This document shows positions 53,029 through 60,922 of a DNA stretch of 64,000 bases, one piece after another; the stretch's first letter is position 1; every line of letters begins with the position of its first letter. The notes below the pieces were generated by a model. That model was not told the origin of the DNA, did no database searches, and saw only the letters and a program-made list of their open reading frames with translations. The stretch comes from Streptomyces coeruleorubidus (GTDB taxonomy: Bacteria > Actinomycetota > Actinomycetes > Streptomycetales > Streptomycetaceae): assembly GCF_028885415.1 (NCBI RefSeq), contig NZ_CP118527.1, positions 7,688,001 to 7,752,000 of the forward strand. Reading direction: 5' to 3'. Position numbers and translations under genes: made by a program.

Positions 53029-54483
53029 TCAGTTGTCCAGCAGCGTCGTCAGCCGCGCGCGCTGCAGCTTTCCGGTGGCCCCGCGGGGCAGGGCGGGTAC
53101 GACGCACAGCCGCCGGGGCCACTTGTGCCGGGCGAGCCTGCCGTCGAGGTGGGCACGGATGCCGTCCAGGGTGGGGTCGCCGGAGTCGGTGACCAGGAAG
53201 GCGGTCACCAGCTCGCCCCAGACCGGGTCCGGAGCCCCGGAGACCGCGACTTCGACGACACCTGGGAAGTCGGCGAGCGCGTTCTCGACCTCGGCGGGAT
53301 CGACGTTCTCCCCGCCGGTGATGATGGTGTCCTTGAGCCGCCCGACCACCGAGAGCCTGCCCTCCGCGTCGAACAGCCCCCGGTCCCCGGTGTGGAACCA
53401 GCCCTCGCGGTCGGTCACGGCCATTGGCCCGGCAGCCGTCCAGTAGTCGGCGGCCACCGACGGCCCGCGCACCCAGATCTCGCCGGGTGTGTCCGGCGGG
53501 GCGGGCGACCCGGCCGCGTCCACGACCCTCAACTCGACCTGCGGGACGGGTGCTCCGGTGGAGTCGGCCGGCTCGTCGGGCGCGGAGTACGTCACCCCGG
53601 CCGCGGTCTCGGTCAGGCCGTAGGAGTTGACCACGCCGACCCCGCGGGCCCGGAACTGCTCGCGGGTGGCGGTCTGGGCGGGTGAGCCGCCGGACAGGAT
53701 CCACCGCAGGGTGTCCAGGTCCTGGCTGCCGAACCGGGGGTGGCGGGCCAGCAGGGCGGACATGGCCGGTACGGCGAAGGCGCAGGTGACCTTGTGGTCG
53801 CGGACCAGGTCGACGAACAGGTCCGGGTCGAAGCACGGGGCCAGGATCACCGTGCCGCGCCTCGCCCAGGTGTACTGCGGAAGCCCGCCCAGTACGGCGA
53901 CATGCGCCAGCGGGGTGGAGACGAGCGCGGTGTCGTCCGCGCCGAAGGGCAGCCGCGCCAGCCCGCCCACCATGCTCCAGTACAGGTTGTCGTGGGTCAG
54001 TGCGACGCCCTTGGGACGGCCGGAGGTGCCGGACGTGAACGCGATGATCGCGATGTCGGAGCCGACCGGGGTGGCGTGCGCGACCGCCTCGGGTCCCTCG
54101 TCCTCCTCGGGATTCAGGTCCTCCCAGGCCAGACGGAGACCGGAGACCGCGGGAAACGTCTCGTCGGCGACCAGGGCCGTCGGGCCGGTCTCCTCGCACA
54201 CGACGGCGAGTTCGCCCTCGGTCACCTGCGGGTGCAGCGGCACGAGCACCGCCCCCATCCGCGTCACCGCGAACAGCGTGATCAACGCCTCGGGCCGGGG
54301 CGCCCCCTGCATCACCACCCGATCGCCCTTGCGCACCCCGAACTTGTCGAGCCGGGCGACGGTGCGCCGTACCGCGAGGTCGAGTTCGGCGTAGGTCCAG
54401 GTCCGGTCCTCGAAGACGAGGGCGGTTCGGTGGCCGGCCTCGGCCGCGCTGACGGCGAGGTGCGCGCCGAAGGTGCTGGTCAT
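53029..54483 (-). CDS. AMP-forming acyl-CoA / aryl-CoA ligase
   Basis: Encodes 484 aa. ANL-superfamily motifs are IIAFTSGTSGRPKGVALTH (P-loop), NSYGLTETAAGVTY, GWFHTGDRGLFDAEGRLSVV, and the C-terminal catalytic Lys in LPRGATGKLQRARL. It activates a carboxylic acid with ATP and CoA. In this cluster the acid could be the original substrate or a ring-cleavage acid; the acceptor pocket does not tell. The ATG overlaps the upstream reductase stop by four bases. Confidence 0.9.
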   Translation of the reverse strand: MTSTFGAHLAVSAAEAGHRTALVFEDRTWTYAELDLAVRRTVARLDKFGVRKGDRVVMQGAPRPEALITLFAVTRMGAVLVPLHPQVTEGELAVVCEETGPTALVADETFPAVSGLRLAWEDLNPEEDEGPEAVAHATPVGSDIAIIAFTSGTSGRPKGVALTHDNLYWSMVGGLARLPFGADDTALVSTPLAHVAVLGGLPQYTWARRGTVILAPCFDPDLFVDLVRDHKVTCAFAVPAMSALLARHPRFGSQDLDTLRWILSGGSPAQTATREQFRARGVGVVNSYGLTETAAGVTYSAPDEPADSTGAPVPQVELRVVDAAGSPAPPDTPGEIWVRGPSVAADYWTAAGPMAVTDREGWFHTGDRGLFDAEGRLSVVGRLKDTIITGGENVDPAEVENALADFPGVVEVAVSGAPDPVWGELVTAFLVTDSGDPTLDGIRAHLDGRLARHKWPRRLCVVPALPRGATGKLQRARLTTLLDN

Positions 54484-55721
54484 GCTCTCACCTCCGCGGT
54501 GCGTCTGGCGCGGGCGAGCGCGCCGAGGGTCGTCCCCGCCAGGTCGGCGGCCGACACCGGCGCTTTCCCCTCCAGCAGCCGACGGGCGGCCAGGTGCTCG
54601 GCGGGCCAGTTCAGCGTCTCGACAGCCACCAGCCGGTCCGCGCGGAAGGCGTACGCGGCCAGCCGCTCAGGGGATTCGCCCGTCACCAGCAGCACTTCGT
54701 CGGAAGGGGAGCGCAGCCCGGCGATCTGCAACTTGACGTCGCCCTGGTCGCTCCAGAACCACGGCAGGCTCTCGTACACCGCGGGTGACCCCGCGATACG
54801 GCGGCCCACCAACGCCCCCTGGTCGATGGCGTTCTGCACGGACTCCAGCCGCACCAGCCCCTCCGTGTGCGGATGCGGATGCCGGGCGCAGTCGCCGACG
54901 GCGGAGACCCGCGGATCGGTGACCGAGCGCAACTGCTCGTCCACGACCACGCCGTCGGCCACCTCCAGCCCGGCCTCCCGGGCGAGTTCGTCCCTGGGTA
55001 CGGCGCCGATGCCGTAGACCACGAGATCGGCGGGCAGAACGCCCTGCGAGGTGACGACCCGCTCGACCCGTCCCGCACCTTCCAGGGCCTGTACGGCAGC
55101 CCCGGTGAGGACCCGGACACCGGCGCGCTCGTGCCTCTCCCGCAGCCGCGGTTCCAGCTCCGGCGACACGGCCCGGCTCAGCAGCCGGTCGGCCAGTTCC
55201 ACGACGGTCACGCGGGCGCAGCGGGCCAGAGCGACCCGGGACAGCTCCAGCCCGATGAACCCGCCGCCGACGACCACCACGTCCCGGGCCGTCTCCAGCG
55301 CCCGGCCGATCGTCAGGGCGTCGTCGAGGGAGCGCAGGGCATGGACGCCGGACAACTCGGCGCCGGGGGAGGGCAACCGACGGTTGTCCGCGCCCGTCGC
55401 CAGCACCAGGTGGTCGTAGGAGAGACGGGTGCCGGCCCGGGTGAGGACCGTGCGGGCCGCGGTGTCGAGGGCGATCACATCGTCCCCGAGGCGCAGGTCG
55501 ATGTCTCGCTCGCCGTAGAAGGACTCCGGCACCAGTTCGACGCGCAGGCCGTCCGGCTCGGTGTGCGCCTTCTTCGACAACGGCGGCCGCTGGTACGGCA
55601 GATGGGGTTCCGCGGCGAACACGGTGACGGGACCGTCGTAGCCGGATGCGCGCAGCGTCGAGACGACGCTGAACCCGGCCTGTCCGCCGCCGACGACGAC
55701 CACGCCCGCTGGGCTCGTCAT
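54480..55721 (-). CDS. Ferredoxin reductase (FAD/NAD) for the P450 system
   Basis: Encodes about 413 aa from the ATG at 55721. Two Rossmann folds are visible: GVVVVGGGQAGFSVVSTLRA (FAD) and VVVVGGGFIGLELSRVAL (NAD). Others are LPYQRPPLSKK, LVLATGADNR, VSAVGDCARHPH and the reductase C-terminal segment. It resembles putidaredoxin-reductase-type proteins that pass electrons from NAD(P)H to a [2Fe-2S] ferredoxin. Four-base overlaps with the ferredoxin before it and the CoA ligase after it show tight coupling. Confidence 0.9.
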   Translation of the reverse strand: MTSPAGVVVVGGGQAGFSVVSTLRASGYDGPVTVFAAEPHLPYQRPPLSKKAHTEPDGLRVELVPESFYGERDIDLRLGDDVIALDTAARTVLTRAGTRLSYDHLVLATGADNRRLPSPGAELSGVHALRSLDDALTIGRALETARDVVVVGGGFIGLELSRVALARCARVTVVELADRLLSRAVSPELEPRLRERHERAGVRVLTGAAVQALEGAGRVERVVTSQGVLPADLVVYGIGAVPRDELAREAGLEVADGVVVDEQLRSVTDPRVSAVGDCARHPHPHTEGLVRLESVQNAIDQGALVGRRIAGSPAVYESLPWFWSDQGDVKLQIAGLRSPSDEVLLVTGESPERLAAYAFRADRLVAVETLNWPAEHLAARRLLEGKAPVSAADLAGTTLGALARARRTAEVRA

Positions 55722-56041
55722 ACCTGCTCCTCGGGCACGTGGACGACCAGTCCGTCCAGGGCGTCGGAGAGCTGGATCTGGCAGCTGAGCCGGCTGGTGG
55801 GCCGGCGTTCGGCGGCGGTGAAGTCGAGCATCTCGTCCTCGACGTCGCCCGGCGGGCCCACCAGCTCGGACCGGTCCTCGGCGACGTAGACGTGGCAGGT
55901 GGCGCAGGAGGCGTTGCCTCCGCACTCGGCGACGATGCCCTCGACGCCGTTGGCGACGGCCGCCTGCATGAGGACGGTCCCCGACTCGGCGGTGACCTTG
56001 CGTTCGGTCCCGTCGGGCGACCGGAAGATGACGGTGGGCAT
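55718..56041 (-). CDS. [2Fe-2S] ferredoxin, adrenodoxin/putidaredoxin type
   Basis: Encodes 107 aa from the ATG at 56041. Cluster ligands are seen as ECGGNASCATCHVYV (CX5CX2C) and the fourth Cys in RLSCQIQL about 37 residues later, the adrenodoxin-type spacing. EDEMLDFTAAERRPTSRLSC is the usual acidic interaction region. It carries electrons from the reductase to the adjacent cytochrome P450, giving a complete class I system. Confidence 0.92.
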   Translation of the reverse strand: MPTVIFRSPDGTERKVTAESGTVLMQAAVANGVEGIVAECGGNASCATCHVYVAEDRSELVGPPGDVEDEMLDFTAAERRPTSRLSCQIQLSDALDGLVVHVPEEQV

Positions 56042-56064
56042 GAAGTTCTCCCGATGGGGACGGC

Positions 56065-57264
56065 TCAGGGGGCTTGCCAGGTGACGTGCAGCGAGGTGAG
56101 TCCGCGGAACACCCAGCCGTCCATGCGGTCGTCTGCGCCTTCGACGGGGCGCAGTCCCTTCAGACGGCTGAAGACGAGGGGCCAGGCGATCGCGCTGACC
56201 TCGTGGCGCGCTACCCACGCGCCCATGCAGAAGTGCGGTCCGCCGCCGAAGGCGAGATGCGGGCGGTGCGGGCGGTCCAGGTCGAACTCGTCGGCCCGCT
56301 CGAAGACCGACTCGTCGCGGTTGCCGGAGGCGATGACGAGGGCGACGCGGCTGCCGGCGGGCAGAGTGACGCCGGCGATCTCGTGGTCCTCGGTGAGCTG
56401 GCGGGGATACATGCCGATCGGTGAGATCCAGCGGGCGGTCTCCTCGAAGACCCGCTTCCAGCACGCCGGGTCCCTGAGCACCCGCTCCAGCGCCTCGGGG
56501 CGTCGCAGCAGCGCCCACGCGCCGACGCCGAAGACGTCGCGCGGCTCGTTGACGCCTCCGCCGATGATGACCTTGACGTTGTTCTGGATCTCGGCGAGTT
56601 CCACCGGCTCGGCCGCGTGGACCATGGAGGAGATCACCGAGCCGTCGGGCTCGCGGCGCACGGCCTCGGCCGTCTCGGCCACCGCTTCCTCGATGGCCCG
56701 GGTCGCCTGCTCGGCGCGGAGCCAGACGTCGGGGTCGTCGGCGTAGTTGCCGTTGCCGGCCATCATCGCCCGCGACCAGTCGGCGATGTCGTCGGCGCTC
56801 GCGTTGCGCAGGCCCAGCACCAGGGCCAGGTTGGCGGCGGCGAGCGGCTCCGCGAAGTCGGCGATGAGGTCGGCCTCGCCGCGGCCCTCGATGCGGTCGA
56901 GCAGTTCGTGCGCGGTGCGCTCGAAGGCGCCGGCCCACAGGTCGCGGACCTGGCGGGGACGGGTGGGCGGTTCGGCCGCGGCCCGCAGGCGCCGGTGCTC
57001 CGGGTCGTCCTCGCGGAGCAGGTTCGGGCCGACCGTGCGCAGCAGCAGCGACCCCTCCTCGCGGGAGCTGAACACCTCGGGGAGCTTCTCGGCGCGGACG
57101 ATGTCCTCGTACCGGGTCAGCAGATGCCGGCCGACCGACGGGACCCAGGCGAGCGGTGCGGTGCGGCGCAGCTCGGCGTAGCAGGGATACGGGTCGCGGC
57201 GCAGCTCGGCCAGGTCGAGCTCGACGACGGGCGCACCGGGTGCGGCCGTCGTCAGGACGCTCAT
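56065..57264 (-). CDS. Cytochrome P450
   Basis: Encodes about 399 aa from the ATG at 57264, which overlaps the cupin gene stop (ATGA). The haem loop is LAFGGGPHFCMGAWVARHE with the Cys ligand, the ExxR motif is FEETAR, and the I-helix reads VIIGGGVNEPRDVF. The GGxxEPRD version replaces the common AGxxT oxygen-activation motif and occurs in CYP199-like and related aromatic-acid P450s. With the ferredoxin and reductase downstream it forms a self-sufficient monooxygenase set, probably hydroxylating or O-demethylating the cluster's substrate. Confidence 0.92.
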   Translation of the reverse strand: MSVLTTAAPGAPVVELDLAELRRDPYPCYAELRRTAPLAWVPSVGRHLLTRYEDIVRAEKLPEVFSSREEGSLLLRTVGPNLLREDDPEHRRLRAAAEPPTRPRQVRDLWAGAFERTAHELLDRIEGRGEADLIADFAEPLAAANLALVLGLRNASADDIADWSRAMMAGNGNYADDPDVWLRAEQATRAIEEAVAETAEAVRREPDGSVISSMVHAAEPVELAEIQNNVKVIIGGGVNEPRDVFGVGAWALLRRPEALERVLRDPACWKRVFEETARWISPIGMYPRQLTEDHEIAGVTLPAGSRVALVIASGNRDESVFERADEFDLDRPHRPHLAFGGGPHFCMGAWVARHEVSAIAWPLVFSRLKGLRPVEGADDRMDGWVFRGLTSLHVTWQAP

Positions 57265-57791
57265 GATGTGCCGCCCGCGCCGATCAGGACGAAGAACGCC
57301 GTGGCGGGCTCGGTGCCGTTGTTGCGCCAGGCATGGCGGGTGGCGTTCTGCACGACGATGTCGCCGGGCCCCAGGACCGCGGTCTCGCCGCCGTCGAGGT
57401 CCAGGACCAGCTCGCCGGAGAGCACCACGCCGTAGTCCACGGTGGGCGTCGTGTGCATGCCCGGGTTGTCCGGTTCGAAGAGTTCGGCGAGACCGGGGCT
57501 GAACTGCAGCTGCTCGGCCGCCGCGGCGGCCGGGTCCCAGCCGGGGTCGGCGTAGACACTGGCCGGCGGGAAGGTGACGGTCAGCGCGACCGTCTCGCCC
57601 GGCGCGGGCACGAAGGACTCCAGGGATGCCGTCGGATCGGCCGACGGGACGGCGGGGGCCGCCGTGTTCCACACTAGGGAGCGGGCGAAGCCGGGGGTGT
57701 GGACGGACCGACTGGTGCGCGGCGGCTCGCCGTCACTGACGATCACGGGCTTGCCGCTCGGGCTGACACCGGTGACGACTCGACGGACCAT
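57261..57791 (-). CDS. Cupin-domain protein
   Basis: Encodes 176 aa after AAGGGAGA. The cupin core is visible in the second half: MHTTPTVDYGVVLSGELVLD and VLGPGDIVVQNATRHAWRN. His residues in the second motif could bind a metal, but the first motif lacks the usual HxH. It is first in its transcript, under the operator-bearing promoter at 57821-57849. It might be a small dioxygenase or isomerase, or a ligand-binding accessory; the function is unknown. Confidence 0.85.
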   Translation of the reverse strand: MVRRVVTGVSPSGKPVIVSDGEPPRTSRSVHTPGFARSLVWNTAAPAVPSADPTASLESFVPAPGETVALTVTFPPASVYADPGWDPAAAAAEQLQFSPGLAELFEPDNPGMHTTPTVDYGVVLSGELVLDLDGGETAVLGPGDIVVQNATRHAWRNNGTEPATAFFVLIGAGGTS

Positions 57792-57820
57792 GATTCTCTC
57801 CCTTGAGAAACCAACCTACT

Positions 57821-57849
57821 GTTAGATGCTTGACGGTAAAGGGTCTAAC
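57821..57849 (-). promoter_or_regulatory. Operator and promoter of the cupin-P450 operon
   Basis: A 29-bp element has GTTAGA and TCTAAC as outer inverted arms and CTTGACGGTAAAG in the centre. It matches the element at 59944-59972 at 23 of 29 positions. Read on the minus strand it contains TTTACC (-35-like), and TAGGTT (-10-like) follows 16 bp later, leading to the cupin start at 57791. The neighbouring MarR gene is the likely cognate regulator. Confidence 0.72.
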
Positions 57850-57918
57850 TGTTTTCGGCGGTCGTGCTACGGCGGCTCCGAGCACGAGTCGGTGGATGGC
57901 CGGTTTCCCGGGGCCCGG

Positions 57919-58461
57919 TCACTCCGCGGGCGGGGTCTCCTGGTGCACCAGCGTACGCAGCAGATGTACCAGCTCACTGAGCTGGTCGTCACGGAGTACG
58001 CCGGTCCAGGCACGCTCGCGCTGGGTCTGGGCCTCGATGGCCTGCCGCAGCGTCTCACGGCCCTCGGGGGTGAGCTCGACGAACAGCTGGCGGCGGTCGG
58101 ACTCGACGCGCTCGCGGGTGACCAGGCCCCGGCTCTCCAGGGTCGTCAGCGCGCTCGAGATGCTGGCGCGGGTGGATCCGGAGACCCGGCCGATGTCCTG
58201 CTGGCCGAGCGGGCCGTAGATCCACAGGGCGTTCAGGATCCGGAAGCCCGCCCAGGTCAGGCCCAGCGGCCGGTGGACGTGCTTCTCGAAGTCCTTGGTG
58301 AGCCGCGCCTCGAGACGGGTGAGGTCGGTGACCATCTCGATCGCGTCGAGGTCCCGGGGATCGGTCGTGCCCAGCTCACGATGGTGGTGGCGCAGCAACT
58401 CCGAGAACTCCCGGGTCCGGCTCGCGCCGGTGCTCCCCTTCCCGCGCACGGTGTCCGTCAC
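57919..58461 (-). CDS. MarR-family regulator of the catabolic cluster
   Basis: Encodes 180 aa. The winged HTH is clear: LGQQDIGRVSGSTRASISSA then LTTLESRGLVTRERVESDRR, with long helices on either side for dimerisation. MarR proteins usually repress until an aromatic acid or its CoA ester binds. It lies 22 bp after the FAH-family gene on the same strand, so it is part of the CMD-FAH transcript, and it is flanked on both sides by promoters bearing the same operator, suggesting autoregulation. Confidence 0.9.
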   Translation of the reverse strand: MTDTVRGKGSTGASRTREFSELLRHHHRELGTTDPRDLDAIEMVTDLTRLEARLTKDFEKHVHRPLGLTWAGFRILNALWIYGPLGQQDIGRVSGSTRASISSALTTLESRGLVTRERVESDRRQLFVELTPEGRETLRQAIEAQTQRERAWTGVLRDDQLSELVHLLRTLVHQETPPAE

Positions 58462-58483
58462 GGTCTCCCGCCCTTCCCTCTGT

Positions 58484-59332
58484 CTAGCCGGCGACGACCG
58501 GATTGACCATAGTGCCCACGCCCGTGACCTCGGTGCGCAGGATCTTGCCCTCGGTCAGGTACAGCCGCGGGGTGCGGCGGACGCCGCAGCCGGCCGGGGT
58601 GCCGGTGAAGATCAGGTCTCCCGGCTCGAACGTCACCCGCTTCGACAGCCAGGCGATCAGGGCGGGCACGGGGAAGATCAGGTCCGAGGTGCGGCCCCGC
58701 TGCACTTCGAGGTCGTCGACCCAGCCGGCCACCTCGATGTCGTCCGGGTCCTCGAACTCGTCGACGGTCACCAGGTACGGGCCGATCGGGCTGAAGGTGT
58801 CGTACGACTTCGGCAGCGTGAACTGGTTGATCGGCTTGCGCCACTGCTCGCGGCGGTCGCTGATGTCCTGCCCGGCGGTCACTCCCGCGACGTACGACCA
58901 GGCGTCCGCCTCGGAGATGTTCTTGCCGGTCCTCCCCATGATGACGACGAGTTCGGCCTCGTAGTCGACCTTGTCGTACTGCGGCTCGACCACGATGCGG
59001 TCGTAGGGGCCGACGACGGACGAGGCGAACTTCGCGAACACCGACGGCTCGTCCGGCACGGGGAGGTTGGACTCCTCGGCGTGCGCACGGTAGTTGAGGG
59101 CCACCCCGATCGCCTTGTACGGCTTGGCGACGCGGCCCAGGTCGCGCGGGTCGAACGGCTTCCAGTCCGCCTCGTCGGCACGCTCGGCGAGCGCGCGCAG
59201 CTCCTCGTGGAGGGACAGGTCGGACAGGACCTCCAGGCGCGGCTCGATCGCACCCTTGCCGGCGTCCGCGATGTCGAGGGCGCGGTCGCCCTGCACGAGG
59301 ACGGGACGGCCGGCGAGGTTGGCGAGCTTCAT
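58484..59332 (-). CDS. Fumarylacetoacetate-hydrolase-family protein
   Basis: Encodes about 282 aa from the ATG at 59332, overlapping the upstream gene's stop (ATGA). FAH-family motifs are IGVALNYRAHAEES, KVDYEAELVVIMG (metal-binding Glu residues), VAGVTAGQDISDR, the active-site loop FTLPKSYDTFSPIGP and PGDLIFTGTPAGCG. Members hydrolyse, hydrate or decarboxylate ring-cleavage products such as 2-oxo-dienoates. Downstream of an extradiol dioxygenase a hydratase or decarboxylase role is likely. Confidence 0.9.
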   Translation of the reverse strand: MKLANLAGRPVLVQGDRALDIADAGKGAIEPRLEVLSDLSLHEELRALAERADEADWKPFDPRDLGRVAKPYKAIGVALNYRAHAEESNLPVPDEPSVFAKFASSVVGPYDRIVVEPQYDKVDYEAELVVIMGRTGKNISEADAWSYVAGVTAGQDISDRREQWRKPINQFTLPKSYDTFSPIGPYLVTVDEFEDPDDIEVAGWVDDLEVQRGRTSDLIFPVPALIAWLSKRVTFEPGDLIFTGTPAGCGVRRTPRLYLTEGKILRTEVTGVGTMVNPVVAG

Positions 59333-59907
59333 GCGGGCACTTCCTTCTGGTCGGGCTGCGGGAGGGGGAGTGCGAGGTCGCCCTCCGTCCGGACGCCGAG
59401 CGTGTTGATCACGGTGGCGATGGTCAGGTACTGGCCGACGGTGTAGAGGACGTCGATGACCTGCTCGGTGCTCAGGTGCGCGGTCAGCCGGTTCCACAGC
59501 TCGTCGTCGACGCCCTGCCGGTCGACGAGCGAGTCGGTGGCGGTGAGCAGCAGCCGGTCGAGGTCGTCGAGCCCGTCCCAGGTTCCGGCCGCGGCGGCCA
59601 GGATCGTCTCGTCGGTGAGGCCGGCGCGGCGGGCGATGCGGACGTGCTGGTCCCACTCGTACGCGGCCCGCGCCCGGGCGGCGATCCGCAGGATCATCAG
59701 CTCCCGGGACCTCAGCGGCAGGGTGTTCTTGCCCAGCACGTGGTTGCTGAAGACGAGGTAGCGGCGCAGCGCGTCCTCGTGGTGGGCCAGGGTCGCCCAG
59801 ATCGCGTAGATCCGGCCGTCCTGGTCGCGGTACGGCGCCAGCGACGCCAGTGTCTTCTCCTGTAGATCCGCCTCGTCGACGGGCTGCAGGCGGGGCTTCT
59901 CCGGCAT
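59329..59907 (-). CDS. Carboxymuconolactone-decarboxylase-family protein
   Basis: Encodes 192 aa. The core MILRIAARARAAYEWDQHVRIARRAGLTDE is given here as two parts: MILRIAARARAAYEW and DQHVRIARRAGLTDE. These match the CMD/AhpD-like helical fold. The CxxC pair of AhpD is absent, so peroxidase activity is not expected. It is first in the minus transcript, starting under the promoter in 59944-59972, followed by FAH and MarR. It might be a decarboxylase or an isomerase-like helper; the specific reaction is unknown. Confidence 0.85.
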   Translation of the reverse strand: MPEKPRLQPVDEADLQEKTLASLAPYRDQDGRIYAIWATLAHHEDALRRYLVFSNHVLGKNTLPLRSRELMILRIAARARAAYEWDQHVRIARRAGLTDETILAAAAGTWDGLDDLDRLLLTATDSLVDRQGVDDELWNRLTAHLSTEQVIDVLYTVGQYLTIATVINTLGVRTEGDLALPLPQPDQKEVPA

Positions 59908-59943
59908 CGGAGTCCTCCTCGGCTCGATGACGGCAACGTATTC

Positions 59944-59981
59944 GTCAGAGCCTTGACCGTCAAGAGTCTAACAAATATCGT
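59944..59981. promoter_or_regulatory. Divergent promoter with shared 29-bp operator
   Basis: The 29-bp element at 59944-59972 contains the perfect inverted repeat CTTGACCGTCAAG and a TCTAAC end, and matches the element at 57821-57849. Plus strand: TTGACC (59953-59958), 17 bp, TATCGT (59976-59981), only seven bases before the ATG of the dioxygenase gene. Minus strand: TTGACG, 17 bp, TACGTT, towards the CMD gene. A regulator bound here would cover both -35 regions. Confidence 0.75.
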
Positions 59982-59988
59982 CCTCGGC

Positions 59989-60873
59989 ATGACGATCCAG
60001 AGCCTTGGTTACGTAGGGATCGGCGCGCCCGATCCGACAGCGTGGGCGGAGTACGCCCGCACGGTGATCGGCCTCGCGGTCGAACCCGGGGCTGCGTCCG
60101 ACAGCGGCTCCGCCCCGGGCGAGGGGCCCGTGCGCTATCGCCTGCGGATGGACCAGCATCCGTTCCGCATGTGGCTGACGGAGGCGGAGACCGGTGGTGT
60201 GACGGTCATCGGCTGGGAGGTCCGCGACGGGGCGGCGATCGACGCGATGACGGTGCGGCTCAAGGAGGCCGGCGTCGACGTCACGGCGGGCACCGAGGAG
60301 GAGTGCCTGGACCGCCAGGTGGCCCGCATGGTGCACTTCAGCGGCCCGCTCGGTATCCGCACCGAGCTGTTCTGCGGCCGCCGCCTGGCCCCCAGCCAGT
60401 TCGTGTCACCGCTCGGCGTCGACTTCGTGACCGGCGAGCAGGGGCTCGGGCACGTCGTGATGAAGACGCCGCACGTCCAGGAGGCCGTCGACTTCTACTG
60501 CGACGTCCTGGGCTTCCGGCTCAGCGACACCGCCGACTACCCCTGGGGCACCTTCTACTTCCTCGGCTGCAACCCGAGACACCACAGCGTCGCCTTCATC
60601 CGCTCGTACAAGAACGAGGGCACCCACCACATCCTGTGCGAGGTGACCAGTCCGGAGGAGGTCGGCCGCGCCCTCGACCGCACGCGCGAGCACGACGTCG
60701 AACTCATGGCCACGCTCGGCAAGCACGCAAACGACGGAATGTTCTCGTTCTACATGAAGTCGCCCGCCGGTTTCGGCATCGAGATCGGCACGGGCGGCGT
60801 GCAGGTCGACGAGAGCACCTGGGTCAGCCGCACCTACACGGCCGACATCTGGGGTCACCACCCGGTTCCGTAG
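59989..60873 (+). CDS. Type I extradiol (BphC-like) ring-cleavage dioxygenase
   Basis: Encodes about 294 aa from the ATG at 59989. Two VOC domains are present: MTIQSLGYVGIGAPDPTAWA at the start and GLGHVVMKTPHVQEAVDFYC in the middle. The Fe(II) ligands can be placed at His155 (GLGHVVM), His213/214 (GTHHILCEV) and Glu265 (FGIEIGTGG), with Tyr255 (FSFYMKSP) near the site. Such enzymes cleave catechols next to the diol using Fe(II) and O2. It lacks a Shine-Dalgarno and its promoter ends seven bases upstream, so translation may be leaderless. Confidence 0.9.
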   Translation: MTIQSLGYVGIGAPDPTAWAEYARTVIGLAVEPGAASDSGSAPGEGPVRYRLRMDQHPFRMWLTEAETGGVTVIGWEVRDGAAIDAMTVRLKEAGVDVTAGTEEECLDRQVARMVHFSGPLGIRTELFCGRRLAPSQFVSPLGVDFVTGEQGLGHVVMKTPHVQEAVDFYCDVLGFRLSDTADYPWGTFYFLGCNPRHHSVAFIRSYKNEGTHHILCEVTSPEEVGRALDRTREHDVELMATLGKHANDGMFSFYMKSPAGFGIEIGTGGVQVDESTWVSRTYTADIWGHHPVP

Positions 60874-60922
60874 CCCGACTTCGCGTCCCCCGACCCCACT
60901 GAAAGAAAGCGGGCCGTATCCC

